Positions 9,962 to 19,833 of a DNA stretch of 64,000 nucleotides are shown piece after piece. Where the stretch lies: the NCBI RefSeq assembly GCF_900107415.1, contig NZ_FNPX01000007.1:94008-158007 (forward strand), read 5' to 3'. Within the stretch, counting starts at the first letter, position 1. Every line of letters begins with the position of its first letter. The position numbers and the translations under genes are program-made. This DNA is from Jannaschia faecimaris. Lineage in GTDB: Bacteria > Pseudomonadota > Alphaproteobacteria > Rhodobacterales > Rhodobacteraceae. The notes under the pieces are model-generated. The model searched no databases, was not told the DNA's origin, and was given only the letters and a program-made list of their open reading frames with translations.

Positions 9962-10807
9962 CTATGCGGCCCCACCGTCGAAATGGTCGGGATCGGCCGG
10001 GTAGACGCCCAGGATATTCAGTTCGGAGCAGAAGTATGCGAGTTCCTCAAGCGCTCGCGCGACGGGCGGATCTTCGGGATGGCCTTCGATATCAGAATAG
10101 AACTGGGTCGCGGTGAATTGCCCGTCGATCATGTAGGATTCCAGTTTGACCATGTTCACGCCATTCGTGGCGAACCCGCCCATTGCCTTGTAAAGCGCAG
10201 CGGGCATGTTGCGAACGCGGAAGACGAATGTCGTTTTCACCGGGCCATTGTCAGGGCGGGGCCAATCGGGCGTGCGCGACATGATGACAAAGCGGGTCGT
10301 GTTGTGCCCATGGTCTTCGATGTCACGGGCAAGCACATGCAATCCGTATGTCTGCGCCGCCAGAACCGACGCGAGCACGCCCTCGGATCGCTCCCCGTGC
10401 TCCGCCAGCTCAGCGGCGGCCCCGGCGCTGTCGGCGGCGGCCTCGGAGGTGATGCCGCGGGCGTCCAGCCAGCCGCGCGCCTGCGGGATCAGGACGAGGT
10501 GCGCGCGAACGTGACGGATATCTTCCAGCGGCACACCCGGCAGGGCCATCAGCGCGATTCGTACTCGGATGAACGCCTCGCCTACGATATGCAGGCCGGA
10601 CTCCGGTAGCAGGCGGTGGATGTCGGCCACGCGGCCATACGTCGAGTTCTCGACCGGCAACATTGCAAGATCCGCACGGTGGTCGCGCACGGCCGCGATA
10701 CAGTCCTCGAAAGTGGCGCAGGGCAGAGGCGTGTGATCGGGGTGGGCCTGAACGCAGGCTTCATGGGAATAGGCCCCAAGCTCCCCCTGAAACGCGATCT
10801 TTCCCAT
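9962..10807 (-). CDS. pheA: Prephenate dehydratase
   Basis: At 281 residues this is a monofunctional prephenate dehydratase, converting prephenate to phenylpyruvate in phenylalanine synthesis. The catalytic domain shows MGKIAFQGELGAYSH, PVENSTYGRV and NTTRFVIMSR (the TRF motif); the ACT domain follows with KLESYMI near residue 230 and should bind phenylalanine for feedback inhibition. The ATG at 10807 gives the family start; the 54 codons in frame upstream do not resemble it. There is no chorismate mutase domain. The cytochrome gene is divergent. Confidence 0.95.
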   Translation of the reverse strand: MGKIAFQGELGAYSHEACVQAHPDHTPLPCATFEDCIAAVRDHRADLAMLPVENSTYGRVADIHRLLPESGLHIVGEAFIRVRIALMALPGVPLEDIRHVRAHLVLIPQARGWLDARGITSEAAADSAGAAAELAEHGERSEGVLASVLAAQTYGLHVLARDIEDHGHNTTRFVIMSRTPDWPRPDNGPVKTTFVFRVRNMPAALYKAMGGFATNGVNMVKLESYMIDGQFTATQFYSDIEGHPEDPPVARALEELAYFCSELNILGVYPADPDHFDGGAA

Positions 10808-10946
10808 GTTCAATCCTCTTGATCCGGTGCAAAATCCGGCGCTGATGCGTATGGTCGCAGCCTGTATCCCTTGCGCGCCCCCTAGGAAACCACATACATG
10901 GCGCGCAAAGATATGATGACGTGAAGAACGAGCAAGGGGTGCCCGA

Positions 10947-11471
10947 ATGGACACGATGACGATTACCAAAGCCGGCGGTGCCTTCTGCGGTGCCCTTCTG
11001 GTGCTTCTGCTGGGTGCCTGGGCCGGAGAAAGCCTGTACCACGTTGGCGGGGTCGCCCACGAAGGTGAAGAGCACGCCCAAGGTTACGCAATCGAAGTTC
11101 CCGACTCCGGCGACGGAACCGAGACGGCCGATGCCGAGCCTGAAGTGCCGTTCGAGGAGGTCTTTGTGAACGCCTCCGCCGAAGAAGGTGAGAAACTTTG
11201 GCGGCAGTGCGCCTCCTGTCACAAGTTGGAATCCGGTGCGAACGCTACGGGTCCGTATCTCGCCGGCATTGTAGGTCGCGACAAAGGGGCCGCCGAGGGT
11301 TACGCTTATTCGGAGATACTGGCCACGATGGACGGCGACTGGACCCCCGAGAACCTGTCGGGCTTCCTGCTGAACCCCAAGGAGTATGCGCCGGGTACCA
11401 AGATGGCCTATCGCGGGATGGATGACGTGAACGATCGCGCCAACCTTATTGCCTATCTCGCCGAGCAGTAA
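10947..11471 (+). CDS. Membrane-anchored class I cytochrome c
   Basis: This 174-residue protein has one N-terminal membrane segment (about residues 12-28), an acidic linker rich in Glu and Asp to residue 70, then a cytochrome c domain with CASCH at 88-92 and the distal ligand Met153 in GTKMAY. The uncleaved anchor and linker match CycM/cytochrome c-552 type carriers of Rhodobacteraceae, which pass electrons from the bc1 complex to oxidases on the periplasmic side. The name cycM fits but is based on layout only. A terminator follows 27 bases after the stop. Confidence 0.9.
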   Translation: MDTMTITKAGGAFCGALLVLLLGAWAGESLYHVGGVAHEGEEHAQGYAIEVPDSGDGTETADAEPEVPFEEVFVNASAEEGEKLWRQCASCHKLESGANATGPYLAGIVGRDKGAAEGYAYSEILATMDGDWTPENLSGFLLNPKEYAPGTKMAYRGMDDVNDRANLIAYLAEQ

Positions 11472-11497
11472 GCGTCGCGCGCAGACGTCCAGACAAG

Positions 11498-11515
11498 GGC
11501 CCGCTTCGGCGGGCC
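11498..11515 (+). terminator. Rho-independent terminator after cytochrome c gene
   Basis: GGCCCGC and GCGGGCC form a perfect 7-bp stem with a TTCG tetraloop, flanked by AAG before and TTTC after, just downstream of the cytochrome stop codon. Confidence 0.85.
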
Positions 11516-11665
11516 TTTCGCATGTTCGGAGCGTAGGTCGGCACGATTGAACGGACCATTGCGGCAACATGCCGCTCCTGCTCACCGGCAAGTGTTGGGC
11601 GGGGCCTTGAATATCTTGCTCACGCCTCGTTACCTGCATCAAATATCCTTTTGGGAGAGTTCGCC

Positions 11666-13504
11666 ATGTTCCGACGTCTCGCACTTCTTGCCGTCATCGC
11701 CGCCGCGCCGGCCTTGGCGCAGGACACGACGCCGGATTACGGGATATCGACCTTCCCCGGAGGCGAGTTGAAGTATCAGCCCGGTTTCACCCACCTCGAC
11801 TACGTGAACCCCGTTGCGCCCAAAGGTGGGGAGATCAGCGTCTGGGCTTTTGGGTCTTTCGACTCGATGAACCCCTACACGCCAAAGGGTCGCGCGGCGG
11901 GGCTGTCCTCCGCTCCCTATGAAAGCCTGCTGGTGGGCACGGCGGACGAGATTGGTACATCCTACTGCCTCATTTGCAACTCGATGGACTACCCAGAGGA
12001 CCGCAGCGAAGTGACCTTCACCCTGCGCGATGACGTGTTCTTCTCGTCCGGCGAAAAACTGACGGCCGATGACGTCGTCTTCAGCTACGAGACGTTCCGC
12101 GACAAGGGCCTGCCCAGCTTCCGCGCCGTCTTGCAGACGCAGGTCGAGACCGCAGAAGCTATCGATCCGCTGACCGTGCGGTTTATCTTCAAGGAAGGGA
12201 TCCCGACGCGCGAGCTGCCGGCCACCGTGGGCGGCCTTCCGATCTTCTCCAAGGCCGACTTCGAGGAGAGGGGCATCGACTTCGAAGAAAGTACGCTCGA
12301 GCCACACATCGGCAGCGGACCCTATGTTCTCGAAAGTATGGATATCGGTCGGTCGGTCACATACCGTCGCCGCGACGACTATTGGGGTGCCGATCATCCA
12401 CTCAACATCGGATCCAACAATTTCGACAGCATCCGCATTGAGTATTACGCGGATTATGACGCGGCTTTTCAGGGCTTCAAGGGGGGCAACTATACCTTCC
12501 GCAACGAGGCTTCGTCGAAATCATGGGCCACCGGCTATGACTTTCCGGCAGTGCAGGATGGCAGCGTGATCACTGCGGAATTGCCCGACGGCTCCATCGC
12601 CACCTCTCAAAGCTTTGTCTTCAACCTGCGTCGCGACAAGTTCTCCGACCCGCGTGTCCGCGAAGCAATCGGCCTTATGTTCAATTTCGAGTGGTCGGAC
12701 GCGACACTGTTCTACGGCATCTATGATCGGATCGAGAGTTTCTGGGAAAATACCGAACTCAAGGCCGTGGGCCTGCCCTCGGAAGCGGAATTGGAAGTCC
12801 TGGGTCCGCTGGTCGACCAGGGCTTGTTGGACGCGTCCATCCTGACCGAGGAGGCCGTCGTGCCCCCCAGATCGGGCGACCGCCAATTGGACCGGGGCAA
12901 CCTGAGAGACGCGTCGCGCTTGCTGGATGAGGCAGGATGGGCCGTTGGCGACGACGGCATTCGCCGCAAGGACGGTCGCACGCTATCGGTCGAATTTCTC
13001 AACGATAGCCAGACATTCGACCGCGTCATCAATCCCTTTGTCGAGAATCTGACCCGCTTGGGCGTCGAGGCTCGCATGACACGTATCGACAACGCCCAGA
13101 TGCAGGAGCGCGAGCGCAGCTACGACTTCGACATCATCACCCATCAGATGCCCATGTCCTTCGTGCCCGGCTCCGGTTTGCGCCAGTATTTCGGATCGCA
13201 GACGGCGAACGATTCCGCATTCAACCTGATGGGTCTGGCCGATCCGGGCATCGACGCGCTGATCAAGGCAGTCGAGGGAGCAGCAACCGAGGAGGCGCTG
13301 CACGTCGCCATCTCTGCCCTCGACCGGGCACTGCGGGCCGAGCGATTCTGGATTCCCCAATGGTTCAAGCCTGTGCACACGGTCGCCTACTACAACTACC
13401 TGCGCTATCCGGACCCGCTGCCGCCCTATGCGCTGGGCAATCTCAGCTTCTGGTGGGCCGACCAAGAAGCTTTTGACAAACTCAAAGCCGACGGAGCGTT
13501 CTGA
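11666..13504 (+). CDS. yejA: Oligopeptide ABC transporter, substrate-binding protein YejA
   Basis: This 612-residue SBP_bac_5 family protein has a signal peptide (MFRRLALLAVIAAAPALAQ). The segments YGISTFPGGELKYQPGFTH and SVWAFGSFDSMNPYTPKGRA are typical of YejA. It binds peptides or peptide-like compounds in the periplasm; the Yej system of enterobacteria imports microcin C and peptides. The ATG at 11666 follows GGGAGA; the TTG-start extension by five codons is less likely. It heads yejABEF with a 3-base gap to yejB. Confidence 0.93.
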   Translation: MFRRLALLAVIAAAPALAQDTTPDYGISTFPGGELKYQPGFTHLDYVNPVAPKGGEISVWAFGSFDSMNPYTPKGRAAGLSSAPYESLLVGTADEIGTSYCLICNSMDYPEDRSEVTFTLRDDVFFSSGEKLTADDVVFSYETFRDKGLPSFRAVLQTQVETAEAIDPLTVRFIFKEGIPTRELPATVGGLPIFSKADFEERGIDFEESTLEPHIGSGPYVLESMDIGRSVTYRRRDDYWGADHPLNIGSNNFDSIRIEYYADYDAAFQGFKGGNYTFRNEASSKSWATGYDFPAVQDGSVITAELPDGSIATSQSFVFNLRRDKFSDPRVREAIGLMFNFEWSDATLFYGIYDRIESFWENTELKAVGLPSEAELEVLGPLVDQGLLDASILTEEAVVPPRSGDRQLDRGNLRDASRLLDEAGWAVGDDGIRRKDGRTLSVEFLNDSQTFDRVINPFVENLTRLGVEARMTRIDNAQMQERERSYDFDIITHQMPMSFVPGSGLRQYFGSQTANDSAFNLMGLADPGIDALIKAVEGAATEEALHVAISALDRALRAERFWIPQWFKPVHTVAYYNYLRYPDPLPPYALGNLSFWWADQEAFDKLKADGAF

Positions 13505-13507
13505 GCC

Positions 13508-14593
13508 TTGGGTGCCTACATCCTCAGACGACTTCTGCTGATCATTCCCACACTGATCGGCATCATGGTCATCAATTTCTCACTGATCCAGTTCGTCCCC
13601 GGCGGGCCGGTGGAGCAGGTTCTGGCCCAATTGCAGGGTGAAGGCGACGCCTTCGCCAACATCGCCGGTGGCGGGGACGGGGCAGGGGCCGAGCAATTCG
13701 ACAACGACAGCGGCTATCAGGGCGCGCGGGGTCTGCCACCCGAGTTCATCGCCGAGTTGGAGCGGCAGTTCGGGTTCGACAGGCCGCCGCTGGAACGCTT
13801 TCTCAACATGATGTGGGACTACATGCGCTTCGACTTCGGGGAGAGCTATTTCCGTTCCATCTCCGTCGTTGACCTGGTTTTGGAAAAGCTGCCGGTGTCC
13901 CTGTCTCTTGGGCTTTGGTCGACCCTTCTGGCCTATTGCATCTCCATCCCGCTGGGTATTCGCAAGGCGGTGCGCGACGGCTCCGCCTTCGATAGCTGGA
14001 CCTCGGGCATCGTGATCGTCGCCTATGCCATCCCGGCGTTCCTGTTCGCGATCCTGCTACTCGTGCTTTTCGCGGGCGGTTCCTATTACAAGATATTCCC
14101 TCTGCGCGGCCTGACGTCATCGGACTTCGACCAATTGTCGACCGTTGGAAAAGTGCTCGACTACTTCTGGCACCTGACCCTGCCGACGCTGGCAATTACG
14201 ATATCGTCCTTCGCGGGTCTGACTCTGCTGACCAAGAACTCCTTCCTAGATGAAATCCGCAAGCAATACGTCGTTACCGCCAAGGCCAAGGGCCTGCCGG
14301 AGAGCCGCGTCCTTTATGGTCATGTGTTCCGCAACGCGATGCTGATCGTGATCGCGGGGTTCCCGGCGGCCTTTGTCGGCGTGTTCTTCGGCGCATCGCT
14401 CATCATCGAGACGATCTTCTCGCTCGACGGTCTGGGCCGTCTGGGCCTGGAGGCGGTCGTAAGCCGCGACTACCCGGTCGTGTTCGGAACTTTGTTCGCG
14501 TTTTCCCTGCTGGGCCTGTTGATGAACCTGGTGACGGACCTGACCTATATCTTTGTCGACCCGCGTATCGATTTCGAGAGCCGAGAGACATGA
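13508..14593 (+). CDS. yejB: Oligopeptide ABC transporter permease YejB
   Basis: This 361-residue permease begins at a TTG three bases after the yejA stop and reads [20 protein letters not shown], the classic YejB/DppB start with a first helix in the membrane. A long periplasmic loop (about 45-95) precedes the transport core, and the EAA loop lies at [20 protein letters not shown]. It pairs with YejE to form the channel. Its stop overlaps the yejE ATG by four bases. Confidence 0.93.
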   Translation: MGAYILRRLLLIIPTLIGIMVINFSLIQFVPGGPVEQVLAQLQGEGDAFANIAGGGDGAGAEQFDNDSGYQGARGLPPEFIAELERQFGFDRPPLERFLNMMWDYMRFDFGESYFRSISVVDLVLEKLPVSLSLGLWSTLLAYCISIPLGIRKAVRDGSAFDSWTSGIVIVAYAIPAFLFAILLLVLFAGGSYYKIFPLRGLTSSDFDQLSTVGKVLDYFWHLTLPTLAITISSFAGLTLLTKNSFLDEIRKQYVVTAKAKGLPESRVLYGHVFRNAMLIVIAGFPAAFVGVFFGASLIIETIFSLDGLGRLGLEAVVSRDYPVVFGTLFAFSLLGLLMNLVTDLTYIFVDPRIDFESRET

Positions 14594-15702
14594 CGCTGTC
14601 CCCTCTGAACGCCCGCCGCTGGCGCAATTTCAAGAAGAACCGCCGCGCCGTCTGGTCGCTTTGGTTGTTCGCCGTCCTGTTCGGGCTGTCGCTTTTTGCC
14701 GAACTGCTGGCCAACGACAAGCCCCTTTTGGTCAGTTATCAGGGCGAGCTGCGATCCCCGATCATTTCGTTCTATTCCGAGCAGGATTTCGGCGGCTATT
14801 TTCAGACGGAAGCCACCTACCGAGAGGTCGAAGTCCAATGCCTGATCATCGCGGGGGGCATCGAAGACCCCTGCCTTGACGACCCCGAGGGCATCATCGC
14901 CGAGGTGCAGGCGTCGGGCACGGCCTTGGGCGAGCCGGTTGAGGCCGGCTGGCTCCTCTGGCCGCCCATCCCCTACAGCTACAACACAGTCAACAACATC
15001 GACGGCGCGGCCCCGTCCGCACCAGATGCCAACCATTGGCTTGGTACCGACGACACGGCGCGCGACGTGCTGGCCCGCGTGATCTACGGCTTCCGCCTGT
15101 CGGTGGCTTTCGCGCTGATCGTGACGGTCCTGTCGTCCCTCCTCGGCATCGCGGCGGGTGCCGTGCAGGGGTATTTCGGCGGCTGGACTGACCTCATATT
15201 GCAGCGCATCGTCGAGATTTGGGGCTCCACCCCTTCACTTTACGTCATCATCATCGTGGTCGCGATCATTCCAGTGTCGTTCTGGCTCTTGGTCGGGCTC
15301 ACCGTCCTATTCGGCTGGATCGGCCTCGTCGGCGTGGTGCGCGCGGAGTTCCTGAGGGCGCGGAATTTCGAGTATGTCCGAGCGGCCAAGGCGCTGGGCG
15401 TGTCGGACCGCGTCATAATGTTCCGCCACGTCCTGCCCAACGCCATGGTTGCCACGCTGACCTTCCTGCCCTTCCTGGTAACCGGTGCGATCGGCGGTCT
15501 CGCCTCGCTCGACTTCCTCGGCTTCGGCCTGCCGTCGTCGTCGCCATCGCTCGGGGAACTGACGCTTCAGGCCAAGCAGAACCTTCAGGCCCCGTGGCTG
15601 GGTTTCACCGCCTTCACCACCTTTGCGATCATGCTGTCGCTGCTGGTGTTCATCTTCGAGGGTGTTCGTGATGCCTTCGACCCGCGAAAGACCTTTTCAT
15701 GA
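14590..15702 (+). CDS. yejE: Oligopeptide ABC transporter permease YejE
   Basis: This 370-residue permease starts [19 protein letters not shown], a basic cytoplasmic N terminus before helix one, then a large periplasmic region with [19 protein letters not shown] before the core helices, as in YejE/DppC. The EAA loop is at [21 protein letters not shown]. It overlaps both neighbours by ATGA, so yejBEF are translationally coupled. Confidence 0.93.
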   Translation: MTLSPLNARRWRNFKKNRRAVWSLWLFAVLFGLSLFAELLANDKPLLVSYQGELRSPIISFYSEQDFGGYFQTEATYREVEVQCLIIAGGIEDPCLDDPEGIIAEVQASGTALGEPVEAGWLLWPPIPYSYNTVNNIDGAAPSAPDANHWLGTDDTARDVLARVIYGFRLSVAFALIVTVLSSLLGIAAGAVQGYFGGWTDLILQRIVEIWGSTPSLYVIIIVVAIIPVSFWLLVGLTVLFGWIGLVGVVRAEFLRARNFEYVRAAKALGVSDRVIMFRHVLPNAMVATLTFLPFLVTGAIGGLASLDFLGFGLPSSSPSLGELTLQAKQNLQAPWLGFTAFTTFAIMLSLLVFIFEGVRDAFDPRKTFS

Positions 15703-17306
15703 GCCTGCTCGACGTCCGCGACCTGAAGATCGCATTCCGTCAGGACGGGGTTGAAAACCTGGCGGTCAAAGGCGTGAGCTTTTCCGTCGAGAAGGGCGAA
15801 ACGGTCGCCCTCGTGGGGGAGTCAGGGTCTGGCAAGTCCATCACTGCCCTCTCTACCGTTGCCCTTCTGCCGGATGCGGCGGAAGTCTCCGGCTCCGTCA
15901 CCTATGACGGTGCCCAGATGATCGGCGCGCCCGAGGCCGAGCTGCGCCGCGTGCGCGGCAATGATATCAGCTTCATCTTTCAGGAGCCGATGACCTCGCT
16001 CAACCCGCTGCACACGATCGAGAAGCAGCTGCGCGAGAGCATCGAATTGCATCAGGGTCTGCGTGGCAGCGCCGTGCGCGCGCGTATTCTAGACTTGCTT
16101 GAAAAGGTCGGAATCGACGATGCGGAGCGCCGCCTGCCGGCCTATCCCCACGAATTATCCGGCGGACAACGTCAACGCGTGATGATCGCCATGGCGCTCG
16201 CCAATGGTCCTGACCTGCTTATCGCCGACGAGCCGACAACGGCGCTAGATGTGACCATTCAGGCTCAGATCCTCGAACTTTTGGCCAAGCTCAAACGGGA
16301 CGAAGGCATGTCGATGCTCTTCATTACGCACGATTTGGGAATCGTGCGCCGCTTCGCTGACCGGGTTTGTGTCATGCAAAGGGGCGAGATCGTCGAGACG
16401 GGTCCGGTGGCGGAGATCTTTGACGCTCCGAAACATCCCTACACGCAGATGCTGCTGGCCGCCGAACCGAGGGGGGTGCCGGAGCCGGTTCCCGCGGACG
16501 CATCGGAGATCGCCTCGACCGAGCATCTGAAGATCTGGTTTCCGATCACCAAGGGCCTTCTCAAGCGAACCGCGGGCTACGTAAAGGCGGTCAACGCGGC
16601 GACACTCTCGGTCCGTGCGGGCGAGACAATGGGAATCGTTGGTGAATCCGGGTCGGGCAAGACCACGCTGGCGCTGGCGATCATGCGGCTGATCTCCTCC
16701 GAGGGGCCGATCACGCTGGAAGGTCGCCGCATCGACGGGTTGCAATCCAAGGCACTGCGGCCCCTGCGCCAGTCGATGCAGATTGTTTTCCAGGATCCTT
16801 ACGGCAGTCTTTCCCCCCGAATGACCGTCGCCGAGATCGTGGCCGAAGGCCTGATACTGCATGACACCGGCGATAGCCGCCCCCACCGGGAACAGGTGTC
16901 CGAAATTCTGAATGAAGTAGGCATTGATCCGGCGTCGATGGATCGCTACCCGCACGAGTTTTCGGGCGGGCAGCGGCAACGTATCGCGATCGCCCGCGCC
17001 ATGATCCTGCGGCCCAAGCTTGTCGTGCTGGATGAGCCGACCTCCGCGCTGGACCAGACGGTACAGGTGCAGATCGTCGATCTTTTGCGCGATCTGCAAA
17101 GACGCTATGGCTTGGCCTACCTTTTCATTTCCCATGACCTGCGGGTCGTGCGCGCGCTGGCGCACAAGGTTATCGTGATGAAACGCGGCGATGTGGTCGA
17201 GGCGGGTGACGCGGCGCAGGTTTTCGACGCACCCGCCGCCCCGTACACCCGCAAGCTGATGGCCGCGGCATTCCACCTCAAGGCCGAGGATACGGTTGCC
17301 AGTTGA
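15699..17306 (+). CDS. yejF: Oligopeptide ABC transporter, dual ATP-binding protein YejF
   Basis: This 535-residue protein has two complete ATPase domains in one chain: Walker A GESGSGKSIT near residue 40 and GESGSGKTTL near 316, each with its own signature (LSGGQRQRV, FSGGQRQRI) and Walker B (LIADEPTTALD, VVLDEPTSALD). It drives YejBE. The fused arrangement is normal for YejF, whereas Dpp/Opp systems use two genes. A bidirectional terminator follows. Confidence 0.95.
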   Translation: MSLLDVRDLKIAFRQDGVENLAVKGVSFSVEKGETVALVGESGSGKSITALSTVALLPDAAEVSGSVTYDGAQMIGAPEAELRRVRGNDISFIFQEPMTSLNPLHTIEKQLRESIELHQGLRGSAVRARILDLLEKVGIDDAERRLPAYPHELSGGQRQRVMIAMALANGPDLLIADEPTTALDVTIQAQILELLAKLKRDEGMSMLFITHDLGIVRRFADRVCVMQRGEIVETGPVAEIFDAPKHPYTQMLLAAEPRGVPEPVPADASEIASTEHLKIWFPITKGLLKRTAGYVKAVNAATLSVRAGETMGIVGESGSGKTTLALAIMRLISSEGPITLEGRRIDGLQSKALRPLRQSMQIVFQDPYGSLSPRMTVAEIVAEGLILHDTGDSRPHREQVSEILNEVGIDPASMDRYPHEFSGGQRQRIAIARAMILRPKLVVLDEPTSALDQTVQVQIVDLLRDLQRRYGLAYLFISHDLRVVRALAHKVIVMKRGDVVEAGDAAQVFDAPAAPYTRKLMAAAFHLKAEDTVAS

Positions 17307-17312
17307 TGCAAA

Positions 17313-17338
17313 AAGGCGGTCCCGACGGACCGCCTTTG
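17313..17338. terminator. Bidirectional terminator between yejF and the carboxypeptidase gene
   Basis: AAAGGCGGTCC and GGACCGCCTTT form a perfect 11-bp stem with a 4-base loop; A-runs precede it and T-rich sequence follows. It lies between two converging genes and can serve both strands. Confidence 0.9.
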
Positions 17339-17385
17339 GTGTTTCTAGATTATCCGGGGCGGACGTTCGGCCTCCAGCAGATCCG

Positions 17386-18660
17386 TCAGCCGCCGATGAC
17401 CACGTCGCAATCGACGTCGCGTGCGCGGAGCCGAGTGCACGCGCGCTCGGCGCTGCGTTGCGAAAGGCCCACGAAACTGGGCGCAAATCCGTTGCGCACC
17501 CGATCGACCCGGCGCAACGCCTGATCCAGAGTGTCGAGCTCTTGCAAGGCGGTCCGCAGCAACAACTTGTCTGCGGCGGATCTCGACCCCTGAGAACTCA
17601 AGGCGATCCCGTATTCATTTCCCGCCGTCGACGCGCGGGTCACGACGACGCGCGCTGGTTCGCCTTCCGGCCGCGGCTCGGGCTGCACGACGGATACGGT
17701 CGGGGCCGAGGCCGAGGCATAGACCGTTCCGCCGGATGGCGTTCCGCGCATCTGCGGGCGCATCGATACGGCAGGGGCCGTTGGGCCCGTGGTCGTTGGG
17801 CCGCCATAGACCGGCAGGCTGGGCCGGCGTTCGGTCACGTGCTGCGGGGCGTTTGCAAAGCCGAGGTCCAGCAGCTCCGCGATGCGTTCATTCCGCGTCG
17901 CGGTCGAACGCCCCCCGAAGACTGTGGCGATGATGCGCACACCGCCCCGCTCGGCCGATGAAACGAGGTTGAAGCCGGCGGCACTGGTATAGCCGGTCTT
18001 GATCCCATCTGCCCCCCGGTAGGCATCCAGCAGACGGCGGTTCGTGTTGCGCACGCGGGTCACGCCGGCATCTGTCGTGCGCCGTGAGAACAGGTTGTAA
18101 TATTGAGGATAATCATAGAACAGCCGCCGGCCCAACGTCGTCATGTCGCGCGCGGTGCTCAGGTGGCCCGAAGCGGTCAGGCCATGGGCGTTTCGAAATG
18201 TCGTGTTCGTCATGCCGAGCGCGCGCGCGGTGCGGGTCATCCGTTCGGCAAATGCGCTCTCGGAACCGGCGATGGCCTCGCCGATGGCTGTGGCGGCATC
18301 GTTCGCGGATTTCACTGCAGCCGCGCGGATGAGATAGCGGAACGCGATGCGCTGTCCGGACCGCAGACCAAGCTTGGACGGAACCTCGTTGGCGGCGTTC
18401 CGGCTGACGCGGACTTCGGTGTCCAGCGTGATCTCTCCCTGACGAACCGCTTCGAACGCGATGTACAGCGTCATCATCTTTGTCAGCGATGCGGGATGCA
18501 GGCGCGTGTCGGCATTCCGTGAGCGGATCACCTCACCCGTGCGGGCGTCGATTACCATCTCCGCATAGGGGGCTGCTTTGGCCATCGGGATGGCGGCCAG
18601 CCAGATTGCACAGAAGGTAGCGAGCCCCAAAAGGACTGTTCGGATCATGTTCATTTTCAC
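17386..18660 (-). CDS. D-alanyl-D-alanine carboxypeptidase with SPOR-like C terminus
   Basis: This 424-residue penicillin-binding protein has a signal peptide (about 1-29) and the three active-site motifs: S58LTK61, S118AN120 and K221TG223. It trims the terminal D-Ala from peptidoglycan stem peptides in the periplasm. After a Pro/Thr-rich linker (about 265-335), the last 75 residues resemble a SPOR domain (ending GLSQRSAERACTRLRARDVDCDVVIGG), which would bind denuded septal glycan. That pattern of DacA-like catalytic domain plus SPOR is common in alphaproteobacteria and suggests a role at division sites. Confidence 0.92.
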   Translation of the reverse strand: MKMNMIRTVLLGLATFCAIWLAAIPMAKAAPYAEMVIDARTGEVIRSRNADTRLHPASLTKMMTLYIAFEAVRQGEITLDTEVRVSRNAANEVPSKLGLRSGQRIAFRYLIRAAAVKSANDAATAIGEAIAGSESAFAERMTRTARALGMTNTTFRNAHGLTASGHLSTARDMTTLGRRLFYDYPQYYNLFSRRTTDAGVTRVRNTNRRLLDAYRGADGIKTGYTSAAGFNLVSSAERGGVRIIATVFGGRSTATRNERIAELLDLGFANAPQHVTERRPSLPVYGGPTTTGPTAPAVSMRPQMRGTPSGGTVYASASAPTVSVVQPEPRPEGEPARVVVTRASTAGNEYGIALSSQGSRSAADKLLLRTALQELDTLDQALRRVDRVRNGFAPSFVGLSQRSAERACTRLRARDVDCDVVIGG

Positions 18661-18920
18661 AAGACTGCTCTGTCTGCCTGGGCCCCGATCTTGTCGCCGG
18701 TGACCTGTGTGAATGTAGGATCAGTCTAACCTGAAAAGACGGCAGGAATCCACTGTTCAAAGCGGTGCCCCGAAAATACCCAATTTGCCGGAGCGTCACG
18801 CGATATCTGGTAGTTTTTTGGGGTCTCGCCTACTATGGCGGGGACTTAACATGGCACGAATGTGGCGCATTATGCGGTGGTTCCGCCGCAAGACCGTCCT
18901 TGCACCGATCGGGGGAAACG

Positions 18921-19823
18921 ATGACAGAGACTGCTGACGCGCGGAAGACCGCGGCCTCCGGATGGTTTCGGGACCTTCGCGATCAGATCGTTGCCGCCTT
19001 CGAGGCGCTGGAAGATGCAAACGCCACTGGTCCCTTCGCCGACTTGCCGGCGGGCCGGTTCGAAGTGACGCCGACGTCGCGGACCGCCGAAGACGGCTCG
19101 GATGCCGGGGGTGGGTTGATGTCCGTTCTGCGTGGCGGTCGCGTTTTCGAGAAGGTTGGAGTCAACTGGTCCGAGGTCCATGGTCAGTTGGGTGAGCGCG
19201 CGCAAAAGGCGATGGCCGCGCGCGGCGTGCCCGGAATGGCCGAGGATCCGCGCTTCTGGGCCAGCGGGATCAGCCTTGTCGCGCACATGCGCAATCCGCA
19301 TGTTCCGGCCGTCCACATGAACACGCGCATGTTCTGGACGCCGCATGCCTGGTGGTTCGGTGGCGGCAGCGACCTTAATCCGTGCCTGGAATACGCCGAG
19401 GATACGCAGCATTTCCACGACCAGATGAAGGCGGCCTGCGATCCACATGGTCCCCTAGACGGGGAAGATCGCTACGCCAAGCTCAAGGCCTGGGCGGACG
19501 AGTACTTTTATGTTCCCCACCGGGGACGTGCGCGGGGTGTGGGCGGTATCTTCTACGACGATCTGAATACGGGCGATTGGGCCACCGATTTCGCCTTCAC
19601 ACAGGATGTTGGAAAGCATTTCCTCCCCGCCTTCGTGCCGCTGGTCGAGAAGCGGCGCGCGCAGGAATGGTCAGATACCGACAAGGACGCGCAGCTGGTG
19701 CATCGCGGTCTCTATGCGGAATACAACCTTGTATATGACCGGGGTACGAAGTTCGGCTTGGAATCCGGGCATGACGCGAACGCCGTGCTGATGTCCCTTC
19801 CGCCCGAAGCGAAATGGCACTGA
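18921..19823 (+). CDS. hemF: Oxygen-dependent coproporphyrinogen III oxidase
   Basis: This 300-residue protein matches HemF, with GGGSDLNP, YVPHRGRARGVGGIFYDDLN and EYNLVYDRGTKFGL near the end. It decarboxylates coproporphyrinogen III to protoporphyrinogen IX in the cytoplasm, using oxygen. The ATG at 18921 is chosen because the upstream frame to 18765 lies in the divergent promoter region with no family similarity; GGGGGAAACG precedes it. hemE and hemC lie within 4.5 kb. I saw no clear FNR box in the 260-base upstream gap. Confidence 0.95.
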   Translation: MTETADARKTAASGWFRDLRDQIVAAFEALEDANATGPFADLPAGRFEVTPTSRTAEDGSDAGGGLMSVLRGGRVFEKVGVNWSEVHGQLGERAQKAMAARGVPGMAEDPRFWASGISLVAHMRNPHVPAVHMNTRMFWTPHAWWFGGGSDLNPCLEYAEDTQHFHDQMKAACDPHGPLDGEDRYAKLKAWADEYFYVPHRGRARGVGGIFYDDLNTGDWATDFAFTQDVGKHFLPAFVPLVEKRRAQEWSDTDKDAQLVHRGLYAEYNLVYDRGTKFGLESGHDANAVLMSLPPEAKWH

Positions 19824-19833
19824 AGCGGCATTG

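Noticed and set aside
16245..17486. 413-codon minus-strand frame across yejF
   Set aside because: Opposite to two well-conserved ATPase domains; arises from codon bias.
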